A stretch of 64,000 nt of DNA, taken from contig NC_092021.1 of the NCBI RefSeq assembly GCF_042242105.1, positions 6,250,355 to 6,314,354 of the forward strand. The letters run 5' to 3'. Positions 1 to 10,115 of the stretch are shown one piece after another. Each line of letters starts with the position of its first letter. Position 1 is the stretch's first letter. The notes below the pieces were generated by a model. It saw only the letters and a list, made by a program, of their open reading frames with translations, had not been told where the DNA came from and did no database searches. A program made the translations under genes and the position numbers. The stretch comes from Pempheris klunzingeri (taxonomy: Eukaryota; Chordata; Actinopteri; Acropomatiformes; Pempheridae).

Positions 1-423
1 GCTCCTCTAAACCATGCAATACAAGCAAGCAGTGCTGCCAGGCCCACGTTGGAGTTGAAATCCACTGCTGAAACACAACGAAAAGCCGCCTGACAGCAGA
101 ATTGTGATGGATAGGTTCATTGACACTCACAGTGTGTTTGAAACTGCATATAACACGGGAGAGACACTGACCTGAAATGAGCTTTTTTGCATCCACAACC
201 AAGGATTGGCGTTGCAGTCAATGCAGTGACCAAGACCCATGGGACAAAATTCTGGCCTCTATCCGACAAGGGATTGTAGGATTGTAGGACTGGAGTGAAG
301 GATCGGTCCCACTCTTTACAGCCTTAATTGCAACAACAGGACTAGGTTTTGAGGTATCATGGAGCAGAGCTTGGAAGAAGAGGCCACAGCCTTTGTTGAA
401 TGCCCACTTTGGGGACTAGGCAA

Positions 424-497
424 GTCTCTGTGGCGCAATCGGCCAGCGCGCTCGGCTGTTAACCGAGAGGATGGTGGTTCGAGCCCACCCAGGGACT
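424..497 (+). tRNA. tRNA-Asn(GTT), unit 1
   Basis: Complete cloverleaf: acceptor gtctctg/cagggac, D stem gcgc/gcgc, anticodon stem ctcgg/ccgag with loop ctgttaa (anticodon GTT), T stem ggtgg/ccacc with loop ttcgagc. It closely matches vertebrate tRNA-Asn and reads AAC and AAU. The D loop has cca where the common vertebrate gene has tta. This copy alone has T, not G, at the discriminator position (497). There is no run of four T within 100 bases downstream; the first is at 613. Confidence 0.95.
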
Positions 498-783
498 AAA
501 ACTTGTTTGCGGCTGTGCAGCAAGAGTTCTGGTCGTGCCCTTGGAACTTGACGTGCAGCCTGGACCTGGCTAGAAGGCCCGAGCTCTTCCTTGTGGCTTC
601 AGAGGTGTTGGCTTTTGTGCTTCTGCTTGCCAGCCTTGAATTGAACAAGGAGTCTTTCAAGGCACTTTGCTGTCAATGTCTTTTTTTGCTTTTTAACTGA
701 AAACGGTAATGAAAGGCAGAACCAAGGTCATGCAATTTCATTCAACTCTTCCTATGTAACTTTGGGAAAAGTGTAAAAGCTGT

Positions 784-857
784 GGCGCCGTGGCTTAGTT
801 GGTCAAAGTGCCTGTCTAGTAAACAGGAGATCCTGGGTTCAAATCCCAGCGGTGCCT
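784..857 (+). tRNA. tRNA-Thr(AGT), unit 1
   Basis: Complete cloverleaf: acceptor ggcgccg/cggtgcc, D stem gctt/aagt, anticodon stem cctgt/acagg with loop ctagtaa (anticodon AGT, read as inosine for ACU and ACC), T stem ctggg/cccag with loop ttcaaat. Nearly identical to the common vertebrate tRNA-Thr(AGT). A T5 run follows 16 bases downstream (873-877), the only strong Pol III terminator close behind a tRNA in the unit. Confidence 0.96.
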
Positions 858-872
858 GCTGATACCTCTTTC

Positions 873-877
873 TTTTT
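873..877 (+). terminator. Pol III T5 terminator behind tRNA-Thr(AGT)
   Basis: Five T residues 16 bases after the tRNA end. The same run lies at the same offset behind every tRNA-Thr(AGT) of the array (shortened to T4 in units 3 and 8). Runs of four or more T are the standard RNA polymerase III stop signal. Confidence 0.75.
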
Positions 878-1124
878 CCGTTTCCTTGGGCCTGAAACCA
901 TGAAAACCTCATTTGAAGTCAATGCAGCACTAAGCAAAGGTCAAAAGGACAAGAATGCAGCCGTCTGCAGAATGACTTTGGTAAGACTTGATGCCAATAG
1001 CTTTCACCAGAGTATAGAGCTCTCTGTTTTTACTCAAAACGGACATGAAAGACAGAAACGAGCTGATTGAATTTCATTCAGCACTTCCCATATAACTTTA
1101 TGAAAAGTAAAAGGAGCAGGTGGA

Positions 1125-1198
1125 GGCACCGTGGCTTAGTTGGTCAAAGTCCCTGTCTTGTAAACAGGAGATCCTGGGTTCAAATCCCAGCGGTGCCT
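1125..1198 (+). tRNA. tRNA-Thr(TGT), unit 1
   Basis: Complete cloverleaf: acceptor ggcaccg/cggtgcc fully paired, D stem gctt/aagt, anticodon stem cctgt/acagg with loop cttgtaa (anticodon TGT, reads ACA), T stem ctggg/cccag. Base 26 is C rather than the usual G. No T4 run follows; the next is about 300 bases away at 1498-1501, beyond the degenerate Thr locus. Confidence 0.93.
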
Positions 1199-1366
1199 GC
1201 TTTATCTTCCTTTCCAGCACTAATAACCTTCCCAATGTTTGAAATGGCAAGAACCTCATTTGAAACCGATGCAGCAAAAGGCAACCGGACAAGAATGTAG
1301 CCGGCAGCAGAATGACTTGATACCAATGTTTGTCACCAGAGTACTTGAATGCCTTTGCCAACAGTG

Positions 1367-1440
1367 GGTGCTGTGGTTTAATTGGTGAAAGTGCCTGCCT
1401 TGTAAACGGGAGAGATTTGGTTTGAATCCCAGCCATGCCT
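1367..1440 (+). pseudogene. degenerate tRNA-Thr-like locus, unit 1
   Basis: 74 bases that align without gaps to the Thr(TGT) gene and keep the loop cttgtaa. Several acceptor pairs are lost (ggtgctg against ccatgcc), the anticodon stem has a C-A mismatch, and the T stem has a T-C mismatch and a weak B box. It is probably not a working tRNA. It is present in the same form in every unit. Confidence 0.85.
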
Positions 1441-2030
1441 TTATGCGTCCATGGTAGCCATTACTTATTTAATCCTGGGAGAGGAAAAATGGACCAGGTT
1501 TTCGGTAGTTACCTCCAACATCCTATGAACACATCATCTCAGTGGTTTCTAAAGTCTATGGACAATGGCGTCTGTCCTGCCAGTGTCTTCGGAAACTGCT
1601 ATCAGACGCTCCTCTAAACCATGCAATACAAGCAAGCAGTGCTGCCAGGCCCACGTTGGAGTTGAAATCCACTGCTGAAACACAACGAAAAGCCGCCTGA
1701 CAGCAGAATTGTGATGGATAGGTTCATTGACACTCACAGTGTGTTTGAAACTGCATATAACACGGGAGAGACACTGACCTGAAATGAGCTTTTTTGCATC
1801 CACAACCAAGGATTGGCGTTGCAGTCAATGCAGTGACCAAGACCCATGGGACAAAATTCTGGCCTCTATCCGACAAGGGATTGTAGGATTGTAGGACTGG
1901 AGTGAAGGATCGGTCCCACTCTTTACAGCCTTAATTGCAACAACAGGACTAGGTTTTGAGGTATCATGGAGCAGAGCTTGGAAGAAGAGGCCACAGCCTT
2001 TGTTGAATGCCCACTTTGGGGACTAGGCAA
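1441..2030 (+). other. 590-bp inter-unit spacer (example)
   Basis: Longest spacer of the unit, between the degenerate Thr locus and the next tRNA-Asn. I see no gene in it. It holds a T4 run at 1498-1501 that could end read-through transcripts, a direct repeat ggattgtaggattgtagg, and the site of the 58-bp deletion found in units 4, 14, 20 and 23. Confidence 0.7.
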
Positions 2031-2104
2031 GTCTCTGTGGCGCAATCGGCCAGCGCGCTCGGCTGTTAACCGAGAGGATGGTGGTTCGAGCCCACCCAGG
2101 GACG
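2031..2104 (+). tRNA. tRNA-Asn(GTT), unit 2
   Basis: Intact; G at the discriminator, as in all later units. Confidence 0.95.
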
Positions 2105-2390
2105 AAAACTTGTTTGCGGCTGTGCAGCAAGAGTTCTGGTCGTGCCCTTGGAACTTGACGTGCTGCCTGGACCTGGCTAGAAGGCCCGAGCTCTTCCTTG
2201 TGGCTTCAGAGGTGTTGGCTTTTGTGCTTCTGCTTGCCAGCCTTGAATTGAACAAGGAGTCTTTCAAGGCACTTTGCTGTCAATGTCTTTTTTTGCTTTT
2301 TAACTGAAAACGGTAATGAAAGGCAGAACCAAGGTCATGCAATTTCATTCAACTCTTCCTATGTAACTTTGGGAAAAGTGTAAAAGCTGT

Positions 2391-2464
2391 GGCGCCGTGG
2401 CTTAGTTGGTCAAAGTGCCTGTCTAGTAAACAGGAGATCCTGGGTTCAAATCCCAGCGGTGCCT
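2391..2464 (+). tRNA. tRNA-Thr(AGT), unit 2
   Basis: Intact; T5 run 16 bases downstream. Confidence 0.95.
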
Positions 2465-2731
2465 GCTGATACCTCTTTCTTTTTCCGTTTCCTTGGGCCT
2501 GAAACCATGAAAACCTCATTTGAAGTCAATGCAGCACTAAGCAAAGGTCAAAAGGACAAGAATGCAGCCGTCTGCAGAATGACTTTGGTAAGACTTGATG
2601 CCAATAGCTTTCACCAGAGTATAGAGCTCTCTGTTTTTACTCAAAACGGACATGAAAGACAGAAACGAGCTGATTGAATTTCATTCAGCACTTCCCATAT
2701 AACTTTATGAAAAGTAAAAGGAGCAGGTGGA

Positions 2732-2805
2732 GGCACCGTGGCTTAGTTGGTCAAAGTCCCTGTCTTGTAAACAGGAGATCCTGGGTTCAAATCCCAGCGG
2801 TGCCT
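2732..2805 (+). tRNA. tRNA-Thr(TGT), unit 2
   Basis: Intact, acceptor stem fully paired. Confidence 0.93.
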
Positions 2806-2973
2806 GCTTTATCTTCCTTTCCAGCACTAATAACCTTCCCAATGTTTGAAATGGCAAGAACCTCATTTGAAACCGATGCAGCAAAAGGCAACCGGACAAG
2901 AATGTAGCCGGCAGCAGAATGACTTGATACCAATGTTTGTCACCAGAGTACTTGAATGCCTTTGCCAACAGTG

Positions 2974-3047
2974 GGTGCTGTGGTTTAATTGGTGAAAGTG
3001 CCTGCCTTGTAAACGGGAGAGATTTGGTTTGAATCCCAGCCATGCCT
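2974..3047 (+). pseudogene. degenerate tRNA-Thr-like locus, unit 2
   Basis: Same broken stems as in unit 1. Confidence 0.85.
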
Positions 3048-3637
3048 TTATGCGTCCATGGTAGCCATTACTTATTTAATCCTGGGAGAGGAAAAATGGA
3101 CCAGGTTTTCGGTAGTTACCTCCAACATCCTATGAACACATCATCTCAGTGGTTTCTAAAGTCTATGGACAATGGCGTCTGTCCTGCCAGTGTCTTCGGA
3201 AACTGCTATCAGACGCTCCTCTAAACCATGCAATACAAGCAAGCAGTGCTGCCAGGCCCACGTTGGAGTTGAAATCCACTGCTGAAACACAACGAAAAGC
3301 CGCCTGACAGCAGAATTGTGATGGATAGGTTCATTGACACTCACAGTGTGTTTGAAACTGCATATAACACGGGAGAGACACTGACCTGAAATGAGCTTTT
3401 TTGCATCCACAACCAAGGATTGGCGTTGCAGTCAATGCAGTGACCAAGACCCATGGGACAAAATTCTGGCCTCTATCCGACAAGGGATTGTAGGATTGTA
3501 GGACTGGAGTGAAGGATCGGTCCCACTCTTTACAGCCTTAATTGCAACAACAGGACTAGGTTTTGAGGTATCATGGAGCAGAGCTTGGAAGAAGAGGCCA
3601 CAGCCTTTGTTGAATGCCCACTTTGGGGACTAGGCAA

Positions 3638-3711
3638 GTCTCTGTGGCGCAATCGGCCAGCGCGCTCGGCTGTTAACCGAGAGGATGGTGGTTCGAGCCC
3701 ACCCAGGGACG
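3638..3711 (+). tRNA. tRNA-Asn(GTT), unit 3
   Basis: Intact. Confidence 0.95.
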
Positions 3712-3997
3712 AAAACTTGTTTGCGGCTGTGCAGCAAGAGTTCTGGTTGTGCCCTTGGAACTTGACGTGCAGCCTGGACCTGGCTAGAAGGCCCGAGCTC
3801 TTCCTTGTGGCTTCAGAGGTGTTGGCTTTTGTGCTTCTGCTTGCCAGCCTTGAATTGAACAAGGAGTCTTTCAAGGCACTTTGCTGTCAATGTCTTTTTT
3901 TGCTTTTTAACTGAAAACGGTAATGAAAGGCAGAACCAAGGTCATGCAATTTCATTCAACTCTTCCTATGTAACTTTGGGAAAAGTGTAAAAGCTGT

Positions 3998-4071
3998 GGC
4001 GCCGTGGCTTAGTTGGTCAAAGTGCCTGTCTAGTAAACAGGAGATCCTGGGTTCAAATCCCAGCGGTGCCT
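3998..4071 (+). tRNA. tRNA-Thr(AGT), unit 3
   Basis: Intact; the downstream T run is shortened to T4 here (a 1-base length change shared with unit 8). Confidence 0.95.
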
Positions 4072-4337
4072 GCTGATACCTCTTCCTTTTCCGTTTCCTT
4101 GGGCCTGAAACCATGAAAACCTCATTTGAAGTCAATGCAGCACTAAGCAAAGGTCAAAAGGACAAGAATGCAGCCGTCTGCAGAATGACTTTGGTAAGAC
4201 TTGATGCCAATAGCTTTCACCAGAGTATAGAGCTCTCTGTTTTTACTCAAAACGGACATGAAAGACAGAAACGAGCTGATTGAATTTCATTCAGCACTTC
4301 CCATATAACTTTATGAAAAGTAAAAGGAGCAGGTGGA

Positions 4338-4411
4338 GGCACCGTGGCTTAGTTGGTCAAAGTCCCTGTCTTGTAAACAGGAGATCCTGGGTTCAAATCC
4401 CAGCAGTGCCT
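4338..4411 (+). tRNA. tRNA-Thr(TGT), unit 3, acceptor variant
   Basis: G-to-A change in the 3' acceptor strand (cagtgcc) turns the sixth pair into C-A. Probably still folds, weakened. Confidence 0.88.
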
Positions 4412-4579
4412 GCTTTATCTTCCTTTCCAGCACTAATAACCTTCCCAATGTTTGAAATGGCAAGAACCTCATTTGAAACCGATGCAGCAAAAGGCAACCG
4501 GACAAGAATGTAGCCGGCAGCAGAATGACTTGATACCAATGTTTGTCACCAGAGTACTTGAATGCCTTTGCCAACAGTG

Positions 4580-4653
4580 GGTGCTGTGGTTTAATTGGTG
4601 AAAGTGCCTGCCTTGTAAACGGGAGAGATTTGGTTTGAATCCCAGCCATGCCT
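4580..4653 (+). pseudogene. degenerate tRNA-Thr-like locus, unit 3
   Basis: As in unit 1. Confidence 0.85.
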
Positions 4654-5185
4654 TTATGCGTCCATGGTAGCCATTACTTATTTAATCCTGGGAGAGGAAA
4701 AATGGACCAGGTTTTCGGTAGTTACCTCCAACATCCTATGAACACATCATCTCAGTGGTTTCTAAAGTCTATGGACAATGGCGTCTGTCCTGCCAGTGTC
4801 TTCGGAAACTGCTATCAGACGCTCCTCTAAACCATGCAATACAAGCAAGCAGTGCTGCCAGGCCCACGTTGGAGTTGAAATCCACTGCTGAAACACAACG
4901 AAAAGCCGCCTGACAGCAGAATTGTGATGGATAGGTTCATTGACACTCACAGTGTGTTTGAAACTGCATATAACACGGGAGAGACACTGACCTGAAATGA
5001 GCTTTTTTGCATCCACAACCAAGGATTGGCGTTGCAGTCAATGCAGTGACCAAGACCCATGGGATCGGTCCCACTCTTTACAGCCTTAATTGCAACAACA
5101 GGACTAGGTTTTGAGGTATCATGGAGCAGAGCTTGGAAGAAGAGGCCACAGCCTTTGTTGAATGCCCACTTTGGGGACTAGGCAA

Positions 5186-5259
5186 GTCTCTGTGGCGCAA
5201 TCGGCCAGCGCGCTCGGCTGTTAACCGAGAGGATGGTGGTTCGAGCCCACCCAGGGACG
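5186..5259 (+). tRNA. tRNA-Asn(GTT), unit 4
   Basis: Intact; lies in a 58-bp-deleted unit (deletion about 140 bp upstream). Confidence 0.95.
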
Positions 5260-5545
5260 AAAGCTTGTTTGCGACTGTGCAGCAAGAGTTCTGGTCGTGC
5301 CCTTGGAACTTGACGTGCTGCCTGGACCTGGCTAGAAGGCCCGAGCTCTTCCTTGTGGCTTCAGAGCTGTTGGCTTTTGTGCTTCTGCTTGCCAGCCTTG
5401 AATTGAACAAGGAGTCTTTCAAGGCACTTTGCTGTCAATGTCTTTTTTTGCTTTTTAACTGAAAACGGTAATGAAAGGCAGAACCAAGTTCATGCAATTT
5501 CATTCAACTCTTCCTATGTAACTTTGGGAAAAGTGTAAAAGCTGT

Positions 5546-5619
5546 GGCGCCGTGGCTTAGTTGGTCAAAGTGCCTGTCTAGTAAACAGGAGATCCTGGGT
5601 TCAAATCCCAGCGGTGCCT
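5546..5619 (+). tRNA. tRNA-Thr(AGT), unit 4
   Basis: Intact. Confidence 0.95.
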
Positions 5620-5886
5620 GCTGATACCTCTTTCTTTTTCCGTTTCCTTGGGCCTGAAACCATGAAAACCTCATTTGAAGTCAATGCAGCACTAAGCAAA
5701 GGTCAAAAGGACAAGAATGCAGCCGTCTGCAGAATGACTTTGGTAAGACTTGATGCCAATAGCTTTCACCAGAGTATAGAGCTCTCTGTTTTTACTCAAA
5801 ACGGACATGAAAGACAGAAACGAGCTGATTGAATTTCATTCAGCACTTCCCATATAACTTTATGAAAAGTAAAAGGAGCAGGTGGA

Positions 5887-5960
5887 GGCACCGTGGCTTA
5901 GTTGGTCAAAGTCCCTGTCTTGTAAACAGGAGATCCTGGGTTCAAATCCCAGCGGTGCCT
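5887..5960 (+). tRNA. tRNA-Thr(TGT), unit 4
   Basis: Intact acceptor. A T5 run appears about 130 bases downstream (atgtttttcacc), unlike most units. Confidence 0.93.
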
Positions 5961-6128
5961 GCTTTATCTTCCTTTCCAGCACTAATAACCTTCCCAATGT
6001 TTGAAATGGCAAGAACCTCATTTGAAACCGATGCAGCAAAAGGCAACCGGACAAGAATGTAGCCGGCAGCAGAATGACTTGATACCAATGTTTTTCACCA
6101 GAGTACTTGAATGCCTTTGCCAACAGTG

Positions 6129-6202
6129 GGTGCTGTGGTTTAATTGGTGAAAGTGCCTGCCTTGTAAACGGGAGAGATTTGGTTTGAATCCCAGCCATGC
6201 CT
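6129..6202 (+). pseudogene. degenerate tRNA-Thr-like locus, unit 4
   Basis: As in unit 1. Confidence 0.85.
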
Positions 6203-6792
6203 TTATGCGTCCATGGTAGCCATTACTTATTTAATCCTGGGAGAGGAAAAATGGACCAGGTTTTCGGTAGTTACCTCCAACATCCTATGAACACATCATC
6301 TCAGTGGTTTCTAAAGTCTATGGACAATGGCGTCTGTCCTGCCAGTGTCTTCGGAAACTGCTATCAGACGCTCCTCTAAACCATGCAATACAAGCAAGCA
6401 GTGCTGCCAGGCCCACGTTGGAGTTGAAATCCACTGCTGAAACACAACGAAAAGCCGCCTGACAGCAGAATTGTGATGGATAGGTTCATTGACACTCACA
6501 GTGTGTTTGAAACTGCATATAACACGGGAGAGACACTGACCTGAAATGAGCTTTTTTGCATCCACAACCAAGGATTGGCGTTGCAGTCAATGCAGTGACC
6601 AAGACCCATGGGACAAAATTCTGGCCTCTATCCGACAAGGGATTGTAGGATTGTAGGACTGGAGTGAAGGATCGGTCCCACTCTTTACAGCCTTAATTGC
6701 AACAACAGGACTAGGTTTTGAGGTATCATGGAGCAGAGCTTGGAAGAAGAGGCCACAGCCTTTGTTGAATGCCCACTTTGGGGACTAGGCAA

Positions 6793-6866
6793 GTCTCTGT
6801 GGCGCAATCGGCCAGCGCGCTCGGCTGTTAACCGAGAGGATGGTGGTTCGAGCCCACCCAGGGACG
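6793..6866 (+). tRNA. tRNA-Asn(GTT), unit 5
   Basis: Intact. Confidence 0.95.
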
Positions 6867-7152
6867 AAAACTTGTTTGCGGCTGTGCAGCAAGAGTTCTA
6901 GTTGTGCCCTTGGAACTTGACGTGCTGCCTGGACCTGGCTAGAAGGCCCGAGCTCTTCCTTGTGGCTTCAGAGGTGTTGGCTTTTGTGCTTCTGCTTGCC
7001 AGCCTTGAATTGAACAAGGAGTCTTTCAAGGCACTTTGCTGTCAATGTCTTTTTTTGCTTTTTAACTGAAAACGGTAATGAAAGGCAGAACCAAGGTCAT
7101 GCAATTTCATTCAACTCTTCCTATGTAACTTTGGGAAAAGTGTAAAAGCTGT

Positions 7153-7226
7153 GGCGCCGTGGCTTAGTTGGTCAAAGTGCCTGTCTAGTAAACAGGAGAT
7201 CCTGGGTTCAAATCCCAGCGGTGCCT
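7153..7226 (+). tRNA. tRNA-Thr(AGT), unit 5
   Basis: Intact. Confidence 0.95.
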
Positions 7227-7493
7227 GCTGATACCTCTTTCTTTTTCCGTTTCCTTGGGCCTGAAACCATGAAAACCTCATTTGAAGTCAATGCAGCACT
7301 AAGCAAAGGTCAAAAGGACAAGAATGCAGCCGTCTGCAGAATGACTTTGGTAAGACTTGATGCCAATAGCTTTCACCAGAGTATAGAGCTCTCTGTTTTT
7401 ACTCAAAACGGACATGAAAGACAGAAACGAGTTGATTGAATTTCATTCAGCACTTCCCATATAACTTTATGAAAAGTAAAAGGAGCAGGTGGA

Positions 7494-7567
7494 GGCACCG
7501 TGGCTTAGTTGGTCAAAGTCCCTGTCTTGTAAACAGGAGATCCTGGGTTCAAATCCCAGCGGTGCCT
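7494..7567 (+). tRNA. tRNA-Thr(TGT), unit 5
   Basis: Intact. Confidence 0.93.
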
Positions 7568-7735
7568 GCTTTATCTTCCTTTCCAGCACTAATAACCTTC
7601 CCAATGTTTGAAATGGCAAGAACCTCATTTGAAACCGATGCAGCAAAAGGCAACCGGACAAGAATGTAGCCGGCAGCAGAATGACTTGATACCAATGTTT
7701 GTCACCAGAGTACTTGAATGCCTTTGCCAACAGTG

Positions 7736-7809
7736 GGTGCTGTGGTTTAATTGGTGAAAGTGCCTGCCTTGTAAACGGGAGAGATTTGGTTTGAATCCCA
7801 GCCATGCCT
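7736..7809 (+). pseudogene. degenerate tRNA-Thr-like locus, unit 5
   Basis: As in unit 1. Confidence 0.85.
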
Positions 7810-8399
7810 TTATGCGTCCATGGTAGCCATTACTTATTTAATCCTGGGAGAGGAAAAATGGACCAGGTTTTCGGTAGTTACCTCCAACATCCTATGAACA
7901 CATCATCTCAGTGGTTTCTAAAGTCTATGGACAATGGCGTCTGTCCTGCCAGTGTCTTCAGAAACTGCTATCAGACGCTCCTCTAAACCATGCAATACAA
8001 GCAAGCAGTGCTGCCAGGCCCACGTTGGAGTTGAAATCCACTGCTGAAACACAACGAAAAGCCGCCTGACAGCAGAATTGTGATGGATAGGTTCATTGAC
8101 ACTCACAGTGTGTTTGAAACTGCATATAACACGGGAGAGACACTGACCTGAAATGAGCTTTTTTGCATCCACAACCAAGGATTGGCGTTGCAGTCAATGC
8201 AGTGACCAAGACCCATGGGACAAAATTCTGGCCTCTATCCGACAAGGGATTGTAGGATTGTAGGACTGGAGTGAAGGATCGGTCCCACTCTTTACAGCCT
8301 TAATTGCAACAACAGGACTAGGTTTTGAGGTATCATGGAGCAGAGCTTGGAAGAAGAGGCCACAGCCTTTGTTGAATGCCCACTTTGGGGACTAGGCAA

Positions 8400-8473
8400 G
8401 TCTCTGTGGCGCAATCGGCCAGCGCGCTCGGCTGTTAACCGAGAGGATGGTGGTTCGAGCCCACCCAGGGACG
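8400..8473 (+). tRNA. tRNA-Asn(GTT), unit 6
   Basis: Intact. Confidence 0.95.
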
Positions 8474-8767
8474 AAAACTTGTTTGCGGCTGTGCAGCAAG
8501 AGTTCTGGTTGTGCCCTTGGAACTTGACGTGCTGCCTGGACCTGGCTAGAAGGCCCGAGCTCTTCCTTGTGGCTTCAGAGGTGTTGGCTTTTGTGCTTCT
8601 GCTTGCCAGCCTTGAATTGAACAAGGAGTCTTTCAAGGCACTTTGCTGTCAATGTCTTTTTTTGCTTTTTAACTGAAAACGGTAATGAAAGGCAGAACCA
8701 AGGTCATGCAATTTCATTCAACTCTTCCTATGTAACTTTGGGAAAAGTGTAAAAGCTGTGGCGCCGT

Positions 8768-8841
8768 GGCGCCGTGGCTTAGTTGGTCAAAGTGCCTGTC
8801 TAGTAAACAGGAGATCCTGGGTTCAAATCCCAGCGGTGCCT
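8768..8841 (+). tRNA. tRNA-Thr(AGT), unit 6, duplicated 5' start
   Basis: Intact body. The 8 bases gcgccgtg at the gene start are tandemly duplicated, so a second copy of the acceptor 5' strand lies directly in the leader. Confidence 0.94.
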
Positions 8842-9108
8842 GCTGATACCTCTTTCTTTTTCCGTTTCCTTGGGCCTGAAACCATGAAAACCTCATTTGA
8901 AGTCAATGCAGCACTAAGCAAAGGTCAAAAGGACAAGAATGCAGCCGTCTGCAGAATGACTTTGGTAAGACTTGATGCCAATAGCTTTCACCAGAGTATA
9001 GAGCTCTCTGTTTTTACTCAAAACGGACATGAAAGACAGAAACGAGCTGTTTGAATTTCATTCAGCACTTCCCATATAACTTTATGAAAAGTAAAAGGAG
9101 CAGGTGGA

Positions 9109-9182
9109 GGCACCGTGGCTTAGTTGGTCAAAGTCCCTGTCTTGTAAACAGGAGATCCTGGGTTCAAATCCCAGCGGAGCCT
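9109..9182 (+). tRNA. tRNA-Thr(TGT), unit 6, acceptor variant
   Basis: 3' acceptor strand reads cggagcc, giving an A-A mismatch in the fourth pair. Shared only with unit 10. Confidence 0.86.
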
Positions 9183-9350
9183 GCTTTATCTTCCTTTCCA
9201 GCACTAATAACCTTCCCAATGTTTGAAATGGCAAGAACCTCATTTGAAACCGATGCAGCAAAAGGCAACCGGACAAGAATGTAGCCGGCAGCAGAATGAC
9301 TTGATACCAATGTTTGTCACCAGAGTACTTGAATGCCTTTGCCAACAGTG

Positions 9351-9424
9351 GGTGCTGTGGTTTAATTGGTGAAAGTGCCTGCCTTGTAAACGGGAGAGAT
9401 TTGGTTTGAATCCCAGCCATGCCT
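9351..9424 (+). pseudogene. degenerate tRNA-Thr-like locus, unit 6
   Basis: As in unit 1. Confidence 0.85.
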
Positions 9425-10041
9425 TTATGCGTCCATGGTAGCCATTACTTATTTAATCCTGGGAGAGGAAAAATGGACCAGGTTTTCGGTAGTTACCTCC
9501 AACATCCTATGAACACATCATCTCAGTGGTTTCTAAAGTCTATGGACAATGGCGTCTGTCCTGCCAGTGTCTTCGGAAACTGCTATCAGACGCTCCTCTA
9601 AACCATGCAATGCAAGCAAGCAGTGCTGCCAGGCCCACGTTGGAGTTGAAATCCACTGCTGAAACACAACGAAAAGCCGCCTGACAGCAGAATTGTGATG
9701 GATAGGTTCATTGACACTCACAGTGTGTTTGAAACTGCATATAACACGGGAGAGACACTGACCTGAAATGAGCTTTTTTGCATCCACAACCAAGGATTGG
9801 CGTTGCAGTCAATGCAGTGACCAAGACCCATGGGACAAAATTCTGGCCTCTATCCGACAAGGGATTGTAGGATTGTAGGACTGGAGTGAAGGATCGGTCC
9901 CACTCTTTACAGCCTTAATTGCAACAACAGGACTAGGTTTTGAGGTATCATGGAGCAGAGCTTGGAAGAAGAGGCCACAGCCTTTGTTGAATGCCCACTT
10001 TGGGGACTATGCCTTTGCCAACAGTGGGTGCTGTGGTTTAA

Positions 10042-10115
10042 GTCTCTGTGGCGCAATCGGCCAGCGCGCTCGGCTGTTAACCGAGAGGATGGTGGTTCGA
10101 GCCCACCCAGGGACG
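10042..10115 (+). tRNA. tRNA-Asn(GTT), unit 7, rearranged 5' flank
   Basis: Intact body. The base pairs just upstream (10,010-10,040) are a 31-bp piece of the degenerate Thr locus and its leader, replacing 4 bp of the normal flank. Confidence 0.94.
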
